From: Pholiota molesta
Taxonomy: Eukaryota > Basidiomycota > Agaricomycetes > Agaricales > Strophariaceae
NCBI GenBank assembly: GCA_014925825.1
Contig: JACGCK010000290.1
Span: 1-49,033, forward strand
Length of the DNA: 49,033 bases
Direction: 5' to 3'
The translations under genes and the position numbers were made by a program. Of this stretch, positions 11,419-23,308 are shown in pieces. Each line of letters opens with the position of its first letter. Within the stretch, counting starts at the first letter, position 1. A model generated the notes under the pieces. That model was not told where the DNA came from. It worked only from the letters and a program-made list of their open reading frames with translations, and did no database searches.

Positions 11419-12075
11419 GCGGGTTATGATAGTATTTGTTTACACCTTCTTTGACATGACCTCATTATCGCCGCATGCTGTCGGTACATAGTCATTTCGT
11501 GCAGATATAATTGTTTGTTCAGGTGCAATCTATGTTATGTAACTTTCTTGGACGAAGGAATATTGAGCAGTGCACAGACATCTGAAATGAAAAAGTCATT
11601 TGTAATTTTACTTACCCAGTTCGATTCTAAATGGTTTCAAGTTGGGAGATACCCATAAAAAGAAAAACGATCCACATTTCCGTTTGCATGACTCAGTGAA
11701 AAGATAACCTTTGACTTTATCTGACACACGATTCCCTAATCTCGGTTTTATCTAGTAGATCTAAGCACCCAAATCAAGATTGCATACGGTTCTCGTTTCT
11801 GGGAATCGCCGCTTTTTATTCAGGCAACTAGTAATCGATCGAAGTCGATCTCGGTGACAGATTGAAAATTCAATCATGATTTGGTGCGAACTTGCGACGG
11901 AGTCGGCGCTTTGGATACTATATACGATTATCCGAGTAAGAATCACACATAAATGTTTCGACTAGAGTATCTTAACGTACATAACTGGATTTGGTCTCAA
12001 TTTTTTTATATCAAGGAGAAGAAAGAGGGAGTCAACCGATAGGTTCTTCCTACCTTTCCAGCATCATCGTCACAA
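11419..12075. repeat. MAG-B flank, repeat R copy and ZF-1 upstream region
   Basis: No gene. 11419-11520 matches the flank of MAG-A. About 11545-11760 is a copy of dispersed repeat R. From about 11590 onward the sequence matches the inverted complement of about 25600-25111 upstream of ZF-2 (shared ACCCAAATCAAGATTGC, GAAAAGATAAC, CTAATCTCGGT). So the ZF promoter region is part of the inverted duplication. Confidence 0.7.
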
Positions 12076-13097
12076 ATGCGCCCACTAGAGCTTAGTTGCT
12101 CAGCACTCAGCAACGCAGAATTTGGCTTATACATCACCAGCCTGCATTCTATAGTCAGAGATGCAGGTGACGACATGGAAGAATATTCGGATGGGGAGGG
12201 AGGATTCTACGAGGATGATATGGTCATCAGCTTGCGCGGTATAAGGGACTGGTTGCGAGAAAATTACGACCATGTCCCCATCACTGCCATAAATCAGGTG
12301 CGTAGCTCACATACCCTGTTTTCTCATTCTTCGAGTTTAATTCTAAGCTGACTGGCCAAGATTCTGAGAATGTTTTTCTCAACGTTACAGACAAATAGAG
12401 ATGTCTCTGCGTCCACCTTTTTTGCTCTCCATCGGTTAATTGTTCATGTGGAGAATGGTGAAAGTGTCAGACGTTCACTGGTTTTCGACCAAGGTCAGAA
12501 TTTCATCATTAACACTCAATCGGAATTTGTTGTGCTAATTTCTCTTTAATATCTCACTTTAGCGACTCCGTCGCGACCAGGACCTGGATCTGCAAAACGT
12601 ACAAAAAGAGCGCCATCGCAGATGGGTAAGCCATCTATTTCTTTAGCTGGAGGTGACATCTTTCTTACCAACAATTAGAAAACAAGAAGAAGAGGAAGCT
12701 CCGTTCTAATAGCGCTCGAGACCAAGAAGAATACGAACCAAGTGACGAAGATAATTCTGAGGATCATCGCCCGAGAAAAAGGGTTAGAAAACAACAGACC
12801 CCAAAATCCATTGCGCTTGCCCAAGATGCCCCACTGCGCTGCCAACAATGCATCGACGCAAAGGCTGATTGTATAATCAACCCTGCCCACATTGACAAAC
12901 TATTGAAATGGAAAGCCATACCCGGCTGGAAAGTCCGCCCTAAAGGTACCTCGTGCAATCGCTGCCGCCGACAAAGAAATAGCTGCAGGCCCCCCGGGAT
13001 GGCGACCAGGTCCATGAACAGCAATCCGAGTCAAACCGTGGCACGTGGATTGGGGGGTATGCTAATGGGTGCGCTAAAGTCTCTGTGGAAGAGATGA
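12076..13097 (+). CDS. ZF-1: EH-like domain protein with C-terminal Cys6 cluster (putative DNA-binding)
   Basis: Predicted 278-residue protein, exons 12076-12297, 12361-12493, 12563-12625, 12679-13097, frame intact. Residues 1-118 match the N-terminus of the proline-rich gene at 15062; the helix-loop-helix pattern around ILRMFFSTLQ...STFFALHRLIVHVENG resembles an EH/EF-hand-type fold. It is followed by basic stretches (KRTKRAPS, KKKRKLRS, RPRKRVRK) that may be nuclear signals. Then come two cysteine triplets: C194-x2-C197-x6-C204 and C232-x2-C235-x6-C242. The spacing within each triplet is that of a fungal Zn2Cys6 binuclear cluster, but the loop between them is 27 residues instead of the usual 5-12, and the cluster is C-terminal rather than N-terminal. 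A nuclear, DNA-binding role is inference. ZF-2 conserves all six cysteines. Confidence 0.75.
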
Positions 13098-13811
13098 ATG
13101 CTCAGCAGAATCGAGGTGGACAATGGGCACTAAAAACTGTTACATATAGCGAAGAATATTGGTATCTTGATCGTCTCATTCTACCTCAGTCCACCTTTTA
13201 CATATACAAATAAATAACTTTTGCACGCTTGAATTTTAAGGTTGCCTAAATGTAACAATTTGTGCACCATGTAGATGATCTCTGCGGTGTTTGACCACAT
13301 AATGACATGACAAGATACTCAGTAGATATACGGGCGATCAGATTATAGTGCAGATAAGTGTGGACCAGCATCGATGTGGATGAGCATAGATGTGGACAAG
13401 CATGGATCAATTCAAATTCCCAATTAGTATTATCACAATCCTAATTTGGGGATTCATCATGAAAGGGCCAATGTGCCGTCGGCTCAGCCGCTCAGCCGCT
13501 TGCTGAAAGTTCGCGGTGGCGGTATGTTGGCGGTACGATTAGATTACCGAAGTTCGAGATTTTTTTTTCGTGCGACCCATAACAGTGGCAGATATCTGCT
13601 TAAGCGCGCAATCCAATTTGATATTTGGACGCCGTCATTAAACAAGTTCAACCACATGCCCAATGTTTTTCTGCCAGGATCGAAATGTAATAAGTAATAT
13701 GTAAGTTTGGCAGGGCCAGCAGCGATTCTGTAACCATGATTAGTATAAGTATTGTAAATGATAAGAACGATCATTGACATTTGAGAGCAAGGCATTTTAT
13801 TTATTCCAAAC
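13098..13811. repeat. ZF-1 3' flank and repeat R copy
   Basis: No gene. 13098-13440 holds AT-rich spacer with a short GTGGACCAGCAT/GTGGATGAGCAT/GTGGACAAGCAT run (about 13360-13403). From about 13540 the poly-T motif GAAGTTCGAGATTTT and then a segment matching 7057-7200 appear. It joins abruptly to the middle of TAP-3 at about 13812. Confidence 0.6.
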
Positions 13812-14724
13812 GCCGGCGTTGGGTTGCTTCCGCATGTGACGACGGACAATGTTGCGCGCGATATGCGCCGCATTGCGCAAGCTCGTGGAGAAGACAAGCT
13901 GAATTACTGGGGTATATCGTAAGTTGAATATGTGCCAATTTTTTTTTGATACTTAGGCGGTTGAATTTTCTTTTCAGATATGGTACCGTTCTTGGGGCAA
14001 CTTTTGCGGTGATGTTTCCGGTGAAGTTTGTTGCATGTCATCAGAAGGATACTTTTTGACCAATGTCTCGTCATTTTCCCACATAATACCGTCGAGCGAA
14101 TCGTAATTGATGGTCTGCATGACTTCTGTAAGAATGCAATGCGAAGAAGGATACTACAATGGTAGGTTTCTAAATTCCATTTACTAGACTTACTGCTTAC
14201 TGAGCATAACACGTACAGCGGACTGGTTCTAATAAAACTCTCGACACCGACAAAGTTCTCCAAGCTTTCTTCTTCTCCGAATGCAACAAGGCCGGGCCCG
14301 AAGCATGCCAATTCTGCGCCACCAGCCAAGAAGCCATCTCCAGCAACCTCTACAAACTCCTATCCCAACCACCCGCAGCCTACTCTCCCACCGTCCCCAC
14401 ATACGTCGTAGACCACACGACGTTGAAGAACGCACATCTAGATCTTCAACGCCTTGCTCACGCCGTACGCGCAGTTCAGCGTCCTCCCGCAGGGCCTGCG
14501 GATTTGGCGCGCGGGGACGGCAGCGTTCTGTTGCCGCTCGCGGATGATGTGAATGTGGCCGTCTCGTGAAATGGGAAAGAGGTGGCGGACGATGCGCGTG
14601 CACTGCAGAAGTACGCGCGGAGCGTAAGTCACTAAGTGGTGTATCGAGTTTTTCGAGTGCCGTTGCAGGGATGGGACTCGCACGGGGGGCGGTCACTTAG
14701 GAATCTGCGGGCGCTGGATGTAAT
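13812..14724 (+). pseudogene. TAP-3: truncated, decayed TAP-like hydrolase
   Basis: Starts inside the exon before the nucleophile (LPHVTTDNVARDM) and keeps G-I-S-Y-G with its intron, the following Ala-Val-Met-Phe-Pro block, and much of the large exon (NKAGPEACQFCA, LPLADDVNVAVS). It has no signal peptide or oxyanion exon. In-frame stops arise soon after the DW motif (about 14225, TTCTAATAA) and at about 14567 (TCGTGA). The downstream short exons and the Asp/His region are missing. It ends in the GGCGCTGGATGTAA tail shared with TAP-2. Clearly non-functional. In order and orientation it is the partner of TAP-4 in the inverted duplication. Confidence 0.85.
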
Positions 14725-15061
14725 GAGTAACCGAGCGGGGGAGAGATGCGGTATATTTGGTAGATCTCTGTAGATCGTCATGTACAATGTTCCAACCACG
14801 TATATGAGGGCCGTGCGCTCCGTGTACCTCTCGTCCTCAGAACACGTCCAACCCCGTACGTGGCAACTGCGCTGGAACTTGCGCTCTACTCTCCTCTGAC
14901 AAGGATCGGAGCATTTTCCACGGTCTAGATGTGTAGATGTCGACTTTGGCGTCTATAATTGTACGCACGTGGATCGTGGGAAAGAATAATGGACTACTGA
15001 GCCGGCCGCTTATCCTCCTCACCGCCTTCTCAACTCCTCCCTCCCCCTTCCCCCTTCTACG
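14725..15061 (+). promoter_or_regulatory. Upstream region of proline-rich gene (duplicated at 10130-10478)
   Basis: No coding content. It is near-identical to 10130-10478, including AGAACACGTCCAACCCCGTA, GCGCTGGAACTTGCGCTCTA, CGACTTTGGCGTCTATAATT and the pyrimidine tract just before the ATG. The conservation is explained by recent duplication, so it does not by itself pinpoint sites. TATAATT at about 14954-14960 is the only TATA-like element, about 108 bases before the ATG. Confidence 0.5.
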
Positions 15062-17638
15062 ATGCGCCGACTGGCGCTGCATGCTTCAGCTCTCAGTGAC
15101 GCTGAGTACGACTTATACACAGCGAGCTTACGCGATCTCTCTCTGACGGACGAAGACGATGGCAAGGCCAGCAAGGACGGGGAGGATGCGTACTTCGAGA
15201 ACATTGTCGTCGGCGTGCGCGAGGCAAGGGCCTGGCTGCGCGGCAGATACTCACATGTACCAGCACCGACTATAGATGGGGTATGTCGTGCACTACTGCG
15301 CGGTAGCATTGACACTGACGGTTTCCAGATTCTGAGATTATTCTCGCCGACTCTCGCCCATGGGGATACGCTGTGTGGCTCAGAATTCTTCGCTGCGCTG
15401 CGATTGGTTGTACACGCAGAGAGCGGGCGTGAGGTGGACAGGTCTCTTGCTTTCGTGCAAGGTAAGTCTATCAACGCTTCTTCGGTCTTTCCATTCATCT
15501 GATTGTGTATAGCCGATCCTTCCTCTGCCTCGGGTCGTCCAACGCCTTCGCAGCTACAACGTACATTGATTCACATTTCTGTTGGGACTCTTATCTAACT
15601 TGGAAACCTTAGCCCGGTCGTCCCCGCCATCCCAAGCATCTTCACCTTCCAAACGCCATGCCGACCTTCCTCCACCCGCGCCTTCTCGTCGTCCACCCTC
15701 TGACATGGCTTCATCCAAATCCGAACCAGGCTCACATAACCCGTTCGCAAGCTCTGATCTACAATCTCAGCCGCGCACACAACCTCCCCTACACCCTTCC
15801 CAACGTTCCGAGTCGTCAAGATCCCAAAACGGGTCTCACAACCCCTTTGTCGCCCGCGCTCCGCCTCCACCGCAATCCGAAGACGGCAACGCAAAGCTCC
15901 CCCCACTTCCTCCCCGCAAACCTGCTCCGCCCATTCCCTCATCCTCTTCGTCTACCGCTCCACCCCCGCCACCGCGCCGCCATTCACGGCCCGACCGATC
16001 GCTTTCTCCCTCCAAACTCCCCAGCCCGCCCACGGCCCGCCTGAACGGCCCCCCTCCGCCCCCACCGAAGCTGCCCCAGCACGTCACATCCACGCTGATG
16101 CGCGAGAGCCTGCACGCGAGCAAGATCGCGCAGAGCATGAAGCGCGCGGAGGAGCACCTGGAGAAGGAGCGCGTCATGCAGGTGCTGAAGAGCAGCAGCG
16201 CAACATCGTCGACGGGCGGAACCACATCCCAACATGCTTCCTACACCTATCCTGTGCGCCGCACCGCGAGCCCCGTGCGCGCAAGGGGCTACGACATGAG
16301 CTCCGCGTCGTCCGCGTCGGGGTCCCTCGAGCGTGGCGCGCCGCCGCTCCCGCGGAGGCGGCACGCGCAGCAGCAACAGCCCTCGCCGCCGATGTCGGCA
16401 AGCTCGCTCGAGCAGGTCGCGCTCGCTGCGCCGCCACCCCCCTCCTCCAGCAACGCGTACAAGCACGACGAACGAGACAGAGGCACGGAGCCCACCGCCT
16501 ACACGCTCAGCCCGTTCCGCTCCCCCATCGACCCCATCTCCACCTCCGTGCCGCCGACGACCGACCGCCCGTCCGACGACGGGGAGTACTCGCCCGTGCG
16601 CAGCGCGCCGCCCCCGCCGACGCACCCCGACCGCAAGCCCTTCCTCGGGCCGGGGTACAGCGCGCCGTCCGCGTTCGAGGCCATCTACGGCCCCATGGCA
16701 TCCTCCCCATCCCCGTCCCCATACACACCCACGCCCAATGGCACTGGGCTCGTGAACAGCGGGAGCTCGCCCACCGGCGGGCGGATGTTCCGCTCAAAGA
16801 GCCTGCACCAGCCGAGCGCGCCCGCAGCGCACGCGGCCGCGGGCCCCCGCCGCTGGTGCGCCGCCGCCGGCCGGAGAGCGTGCAGGTGCTCGGGTCCGTG
16901 GGGTCGCTCGTGCAGGCGTTCGAGCCCGCGGGGCTGTCGCGGCACGCGAGCCTCGCGCGCCCAGCCGGCGGCGTTGGCGGCGGTAGCGCGCACCGGCGCT
17001 CCTCGCTGTCCATGTCCTCAACGCCGCCGACGCGGGACGTCTCCCCCACGCGGCAGACCATCACATCCCAGTCCCAGTCCCACGCGGGCGCTGGACACAG
17101 CCCGCTCAGCTCCCTCCAGCGCACCTTCGCCTTCGCGACGACGCTGCAGCCCCGGCTCGACGCGCTCGCGCCGCGCCTCGACAAGGCGCGGTACAAGGCG
17201 GAGGCGGGGCTGTCGCGCCGCGGGTTCATCCCCTCTTCGGGGGGGTCCAGCGCACACGGCGGTGTCGGTGGTGGTGGTGGAGGCGGTGGTGCGGGGCGCG
17301 AGGAGAAGGAGGGGCTCATGCGGGCGGGGGCTGGGGATGCGCTGCGGCGCGGACGCAAAGGCACCGCGGGCAGCGATGCGGGAGACGGCTCGGACGCGCC
17401 CGAGGTCGACGGCGCGCGCTCAGAGGACGAGGGCGACGAGGACGAGGACACGGCGTGGCAGCGCTCGCGGGGGATGCGCCGCGGCGCGCAAGGGGAGGCG
17501 CAGGCGCGTGGGCGCGGCGCGGCGTCCGGCCGCGCGCGGAATGTGTTCGACGACGAGTACGATCGCGACGGCGGCGCGCTTGGCACGGAGCAGGACAATC
17601 TCAAGTGGCCCGCGGGCGAGGGGTGGGCGCCGCTGTAG
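15062..17638 (+). CDS. Proline-rich adaptor-like protein with EH-like N-terminus and NPF motifs
   Basis: About 808 residues if one missing base is allowed. Exons: 15062-15280, 15329-15461, 15513-15560, 15613-17638. The N-terminus (residues 1-118) resembles an EH domain: SDAEYDLYTASLRDL, then ILRLFSP...GSEFFAALRLVVHA, close to the FYAALRL-type block of endocytic EH proteins. Two NPF tripeptides follow (coding bases 15738-15746 and 15840-15848); NPF is the known ligand of EH domains. Proline tracts such as PPLPPRKPAPPIP look like SH3 ligands. A short charged helix (MKRAEEHLEKERVMQVLK) and a Ser/Pro-rich middle follow. The C-terminus is acidic, then ends NLKWPAGEGWAPL. The frame must shift once at the C run 16844-16848 (five C where six restore the frame). 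An endocytosis or actin adaptor role is inferred from motifs, not proven. Confidence 0.7.
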
Positions 17639-18182
17639 ATAGATAGAGGCGCCTGGTGGCGCCGCATACCTGTGTATTTGTACATGCTGTTTTCTTCATG
17701 TTTTCGTTCTCGTTCGCATTCTGTTCGTTTTGTGGTCAGTTTTGTTCGTTCGTTCTTGGGGGTTAATCCGACGCCTTGTGTTATGTGTGCACATTCTTGT
17801 ATTAGTAGTTGTCTATACTCGTGCCTCCGTTGACCTTCATATGTATTATTCACCCAGCTCGTCGCATGTAGATAGATTTAGTTTGTGGTCGATTCAACTG
17901 ACTGTGATACCAATTGGCCTTCGTATTCATCAATCTCTCGTTTCGTTTGGCAGAATTCTGTGGCAGAGATTTTTCAATTCACCGCTGGTTAGTCTGGTGA
18001 CTCTGGTCAGTTCTGCCAGCGACTCTTTCAGAGCCGGTTACGTAGATACCGCGAGAAAGGCCAACAAGAAAGATAGGATACGAGAATATCCGGGTTGTAA
18101 AAAGCCCCGAGGAACGCTCTGGAACGGAAGCGTAACGATTGAGTAATACCCCCGAAGCTCCGGTAGCTATGGATGACCCACC
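17639..18182. other. Intergenic spacer, nothing recognised
   Basis: T-rich 3' flank of the proline-rich gene followed by the upstream region of the secreted-protein gene. No open frame here shows a domain or a match to other parts of the window. Confidence 0.6.
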
Positions 18183-18189
18183 TATATAA
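18183..18189 (+). promoter_or_regulatory. TATA box of small secreted protein gene
   Basis: TATATAA 134 bases before the ATG at 18323, followed by a pyrimidine-rich leader. Confidence 0.5.
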
Positions 18190-18322
18190 CAGGCTTTATA
18201 GAACCAAGAACCCATTTTCCGCTTCGCCGCATTCCTGAGACTGGTTCTCGCTTGTTCATTTTTTTCAAACGTCTTGACGCTCCTTTGGTCTTTCACTTCG
18301 ATTCTTTGCTTGTTTGGACAAC

Positions 18323-19157
18323 ATGCTTTTCTCTCTGTCGAGCGTTGTCGTCCTCATGGCGTTGAGTGCTGGAACTCTGGGAGGTATGTTCGATGTTCTT
18401 TTTGTACATCATCATTGGCGACTGATGCGGTCCTCCTCAGCGCCTCTTGACATCCACGCCAAGCGGCAAACCACTGCATGCTTCACGCCTGGCACCACCG
18501 CGCTTCCAGCGGAGGTCGCAACGGGCATCCCCGCGCTGGTCAAAGCCGTGACGTGCACCACCGGCTCCTCGGTGACTGGCGTTCCAGATGTCGCATCAGG
18601 GGGCATCGACTTCAAGACGATCGACTTTCAGACGAGCACGCAGAGTCCTTTGGGTTTCGCTCTGTACGCCTTATGTTTTCTCCCTCTTCCCTTATGTTGT
18701 TTCTGAACAGGGCTATTTCTCAAAGAAAAACCTTCGCAACGCCAGCGGACCCTACCACGGCCGACCTCGCTACCCTCCAGAACCAGCTAAACGACTACCT
18801 CGCCGTAGAAGCCGGTGTTCGGGTATGTCTACGCGTTCTCTATACCGCTACTTCCTCTTCTTACAGACCTTGTTTGCCTTGTTTGCATCGACAGAGCAAC
18901 GGCGGCGGTGCCATCCTGAACCCCGTCAAGTCCGTCAAGTTCTTCCTCCAATTCCAAGTCGCGCGCGTCCAGACAGCGCAGGGCGTTACCCTAGGCGTGG
19001 CTGATACCGTTGCGCATCAGCTGGGGAAAGTGATCAAGGTACGGATGGTTCAACGAGACGCAATAGTGGAAGCGCTGACGTGTTTACCGATTAGAATGCA
19101 GTCGGTGCGAGCGCGAGCGAGATCGCTCAAGTCAACGCGTTGGCACAGGTCGTATAG
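18323..19157 (+). CDS. Small secreted protein, 200 residues
   Basis: Exons: 18323-18383, 18441-18663, 18711-18822, 18895-19038, 19095-19157, with all junctions in frame. Residues 1-20 (MLFSLSSVVVLMALSAGTLG) are a signal peptide. A Lys-Arg pair soon after (HAKRQTT) could be a Kex2 processing site. The mature part has two cysteines only (ACFTPG, VTCTTG), an amphipathic stretch (DLATLQNQLNDYLAVEAGVRS) and an Ala/Val-rich end (EIAQVNALAQVV). I do not recognise a named domain. The general look is that of the conserved small secreted proteins found across Agaricomycetes. AATAAA occurs at 19240-19245, a plausible poly(A) signal. It stands alone between the duplicated units and shows no copy elsewhere in the window. 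Confidence 0.8.
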
Positions 19158-19563
19158 AATATGTTGATGAGCACGTAGGACAATTTAAAAGCTTTTGAGC
19201 ATGTTGTAGGGCGTTTTAGACGGTTTGCTTGGCTTCTCCAATAAATGGTTTTATGCAGTCAGAATAGAGATAGTGTAAAAAGCACCTGTCAATTTGTACT
19301 AACGTAGGTTAGTAAATTGTCTAGGCTAAGTACTGGAAGCCCGTCGTCATATGGGCAACACTGCGCGCAGTGGTCACAAGAGATTAATATAAGTAACCAC
19401 GATGTATTGTCGGAACGGGACAGGTACAAGCTGGGCGGTAAACGGTATGATGAGGAGAAAAGATAAAGAGTGTGTACGATGTAGACAAAGATAAGATATG
19501 TAAAGAGTACGAAACAATAAGTCTTCAACTACTCATTGAATCCAACGACCAAGTATAATTATG
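19158..19563. repeat. 3' flanks of secreted-protein gene and of TAP-4
   Basis: Convergent intergenic region. About 19310-19560 is the inverted match to the TAP-1 flank (1941-2270). Confidence 0.7.
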
Positions 19564-21874
19564 TCAGTTTCTAATCCGGCGTGAATGAAAGCTCCTCTTC
19601 AAACTCCGGGTGCTGGAATTGACTGTGGTCGGAAACAAGGGCGCAGTCACTGGGCACACGACGCCTGCCGCAGGAAGCGTTCCGTTCTGGAAATATTGTT
19701 GCACGTATCCCAACGTACAGGTCGACGGAGTCGAAAACGAAGTGTGCTGCAAGAGAATCTGAGTGAGTGCTGTTATCAGTACATTCATCGATGGTTATTG
19801 CGTACCCCGAGGGAATCTTGAGTTAAAACGACGGATTCGGGGAAGCCTTTCGCCGTTTTCACCGCCCTATTAGATATTGTGAGATGGAGCCCAACTGTGC
19901 TGAAGTCCTAATTGATTTCTCTTACCCAGCGTGCGGAGTGATAGGATCTACCAGCCCCTTCAGTTTAAATATGGGACAAAAGGAACAACTAGTAGACGCA
20001 CCAGCGGTGTTACCAATAATCAAGAGCGGGAAGCTAGTATTTCCCATGATGGGCCCTATGGCGGATAATCTCAGCGTCTGGTCAGCATAAAGGATGAGAT
20101 AGAGGAAAACAACCTTTGAAGTTGTCTGGATGTATACGCCATCCACTGGCAGAAACAAATGTACAAAATGAGCAAGAACAGAACTTTTTACCACGCAGTT
20201 CAGAAGGGACGTACGAGCAGAGAGTGCGGACACCCGCATCGATACTCGCGAAGCTTGATATGTTGCTTATTCTCTGCGTGTACTCCTCCAAAGCTCGGGC
20301 ATCGTCTGTCACCGCTTTCCCATCCCCGCAGGATATAGCCGTGAACGCCTCGTTCGCCTGCGGAATCGACAGTTGCAACAGCACACTGCCGTTCCCGCGC
20401 TGCAGATCCGCGAGCCCCTGCGCGAGGGTGCTGAACAGGTCGTACGGCGCGGAGAGCGCGCCATAAATGGCGTTCTTCAGCGTCGGAGGGTCGACGACGC
20501 CGTAGGCGAGGGTGGGGTCGGGGGAGTAGGCGACGACGGGTTGTGCGAGGACTTGGGCGTATAGCTTGTCGAGGTTGGCAGAGATCGCTTCGGGGCTGGA
20601 GGCGTAGAATGCGCATGCGTCAGGGCCGACTTTGTGGCATTCGGTGAAGAAGCGCTGGAGGACTTTGTCCGTGTCGAGCGCTTGCGTGGACGCGTCCGCT
20701 GGGTTGTATACATACGTATGATATCAAGGCGCTCTGGGAAAACAACAAATGAGACGTACTGTTATAGTATCCCTCCATATCCAAAACACCTAGAGTTTCC
20801 CATTAAAAACGCCAATTATATTATGAGATCTTCACAAACCATCGATTATCAGTCGCTCGACTTTGTCCTGTGTGCAGACAGCGAAACAGTATTGAACACA
20901 TATTTTCTAGACAAAATATTACGAACTCACAGGAAACATCGCCGCAAAAGTTGCCCCAATAGCAGTCCCGTACCTGGAATATCATTCAAACAATCAGCGG
21001 TATGCATAAAGCAACACATCACCCACGATATTCCCCAGTATTTGAGCTGCGTCTGGCCATGCGCCTGCACGATACGGAGCATATCGCGCGCGACATTGTC
21101 CGTCGTCACATGCGGGAGCAGCCCCACGGTATCGCGATCCTGCGCCAGACGCCCGAGCACCTGGTAGTGCGCCCACTGACCCGGGAGGGCGTGCGGGGTG
21201 GCTCTCGCATCGCCTTCGCGCGGGCCGAAGTCGAACGCGGCGCGCTCCGCGTCCGTGAGGAAGAACGAGATCGGCGGCGTGGTGCGCGCGACGCCTGTGC
21301 GGGGTATGCGGAATAGGCATAGTCAGTCTAGGGTAGGTGCGGTGTGAGGACCTGAGCGTTACTGACCGCGCGGGTCGAATCCGACGATATCGAATTCGGG
21401 ACCGAGGCCCGCGAGTTGCGGGCCTAGTTCGACGACGAAGTCGACGCCGCTCCCGCCGGGGCCTCCTGGGTTAAACAGGATGGGGCCACGGTAGGCGGTG
21501 GTGTTGTTCAGCGGGGACGGGATGCGCACCATGGCGAGCGCAAATGTCCCAGAGGTGGCGTCGGAGTAGTTCATGGGTACCTATGTTGGGCTGATTCAGC
21601 GCGCTCAACGAAATACTGATGCGACGGTAGTCGTACATTAAGGCGTGCGCACTGGAATGGCGGAGAATAACATTCAGTCCAGGTCAAGTTATCGCTCGGA
21701 ACAATCTGTGCATCGATAGCGAGCAAATGAGTTAACAATATGGTTCGTACAGTCCCACTGGGCACTTACAGAAGTCCAATTGAAAGTATCCTGAGCGCTG
21801 ACAGAACGAAAAACACTCAGAGCGAAACTCGTGAGGAGCAGGTTTACTGGATGACGCATGGCGTGCATGGCCAT
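19564..21874 (-). CDS. TAP-4: alpha/beta hydrolase with TAP-like C-terminus, one frameshift
   Basis: Complete minus-strand copy, about 530 residues if one base is ignored. Exons (high to low): 21874-21770, 21705-21637, 21580-21367, 21294-21027, 20973-20931, 20867-20840, 20789-20760, 20698-20215, 20145-20114, 20056-20002, 19947-19926, 19866-19806, 19746-19564. The signal peptide is MAMHAMRHPVNLLLTSFALSVF followed by RSVSAQ. It has NPGGPGGSG, G-I-S-Y-G across the 21026-20974 intron, GNTADPITPH and SLGHTSF, so all three catalytic residues are encoded. The only break is in exon 10: a run of four A on the coding strand (plus positions 20040-20043), where TAP-1 and TAP-2 have three. This gives GKY-stop before the catalytic Asp and His. 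It is either a recent disabling mutation or a homopolymer error. Thirteen exons match TAP-1 in position. Confidence 0.8.
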
Positions 21875-23308
21875 TTGAAGAAGAGGGCGGCAAGAGCGAA
21901 TATAATGTCGATGTTTGCGAGCCGATGAGTTAAATATTGTTTCGCGTTTGCCTCATGTTACTTATGTCCGGCTAGAATGTACTAGGACTAACCCGAACGA
22001 GTGATACGTTCAGGGAATGGCTGTGCCAGAGCATGGTCGTCGTCAACACTGATTACTGACGAGGTCAATTGGCAGGGATCAGCACGCGCTATGCTATGCT
22101 CATCAACTGCGGGCATAAGCGTTATCAGAAAATTCAACAATCGCTTGAAATATTGCTGGAGAAAGGTTGACGCCGAAACGGCTCCTTGAGCGCAGCAGCG
22201 TATAGGAGAGTGCGCTGCGGGTCCGGTAAACGCAGGCGAGAAGGGCAATCACAAAATGTAAGGCGTTTCACGTCTATGACGCGTACCATTATCCATGCAC
22301 ACATTGAGTATAGGCAGTGAAGCTAACATCTCATTATGCAAGACTCGACATCTTTACCTTGATGTTGTTGAGTGAGAATGCATAGTGATTTACCGCAGCA
22401 CCGAGTCTCGTTGTAGTCTCGTGCAAAGAAGTGTTGAAACAGCAACGCTATGGAAGGCTTTAACTCAATTTAACAGGCTATTGCCAAATAAACCAAGTAC
22501 TTGTTATTGGCAATTCACGAGAAGGAAGGGACTCCCTTGATCGAACTTCGAAGTGCAGCGTCGTTCAAAAACTGCTACGATTTTTGCTTCGCGTTCTGAA
22601 CAAAAGGTAGAAAAAATAGGCGAAAACCCTTCGCATTATAATTTCTAGAAAAATGCCATTCGCTGCAGACTTATTGGCCGCATACCAGACACTCGATAGA
22701 ATCAGACAGATACTCACTAACATAAAGCAGTTGAGGCGAACTTTGTTCGGCTGGATGCCGGCACGGGAATTTTGTTCCCACAGGCACCTTTTGGCTCCTG
22801 CGACGACTATTACAGCTGCGCTCAACGTCGCCCACTTCGAGCATGTCAAGAACAACGTCGTTGGCAAATTTCAGGTAAAGATCAAACACGACCTCTGCTT
22901 TTCTATCGTTAACTACGTCTACGAAGAACAATATTATATCCCAACAGTATGTCAGTAATGCCACCACGTTTGACTCCGCCACGCTCAAGACGCGTCAAGC
23001 ACGACCCTTCATTCGACATCCACCACGACTGCATCCTGCACCGACACGACAGCGAGCACTCAAACTCGTGTTGTAGAACATAAATGCTCTCGAAACTCTC
23101 AAAAGCGTCTATAACTCCGTCCCCCATACACTCAGCGCGTGCATGACCCCGTCCATCGCGATTCGCAGCAATTGCAAAAGTGGAAACACAACACCGTCCA
23201 GACGCAAATTTCTCCAGGTGACACTATAGGTGCGGTTAAATACTAGTTGGCCGTTCTTTTAACATGTTTCGGTACCAACTGACGTGTCGCTATCCCATAG
23301 GTGCTTAG
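21875..23308. other. Intergenic, no confident gene
   Basis: Upstream region of TAP-4, then AT-rich spacer. Overlapping open frames exist on both strands at 22653-22988, but neither shows a recognisable domain or a convincing gene model. Treat as non-coding unless transcripts exist. Confidence 0.5.

Noticed and set aside
16507..17853. 448-codon open frame on the minus strand
   Set aside because: Antisense shadow of the GC-rich proline-rich gene; composition is Arg/Pro/Ala/Ser noise and no domain is present.
22653..22988. Overlapping open frames on both strands
   Set aside because: Could be chance; neither strand gives a recognisable protein or splice model.
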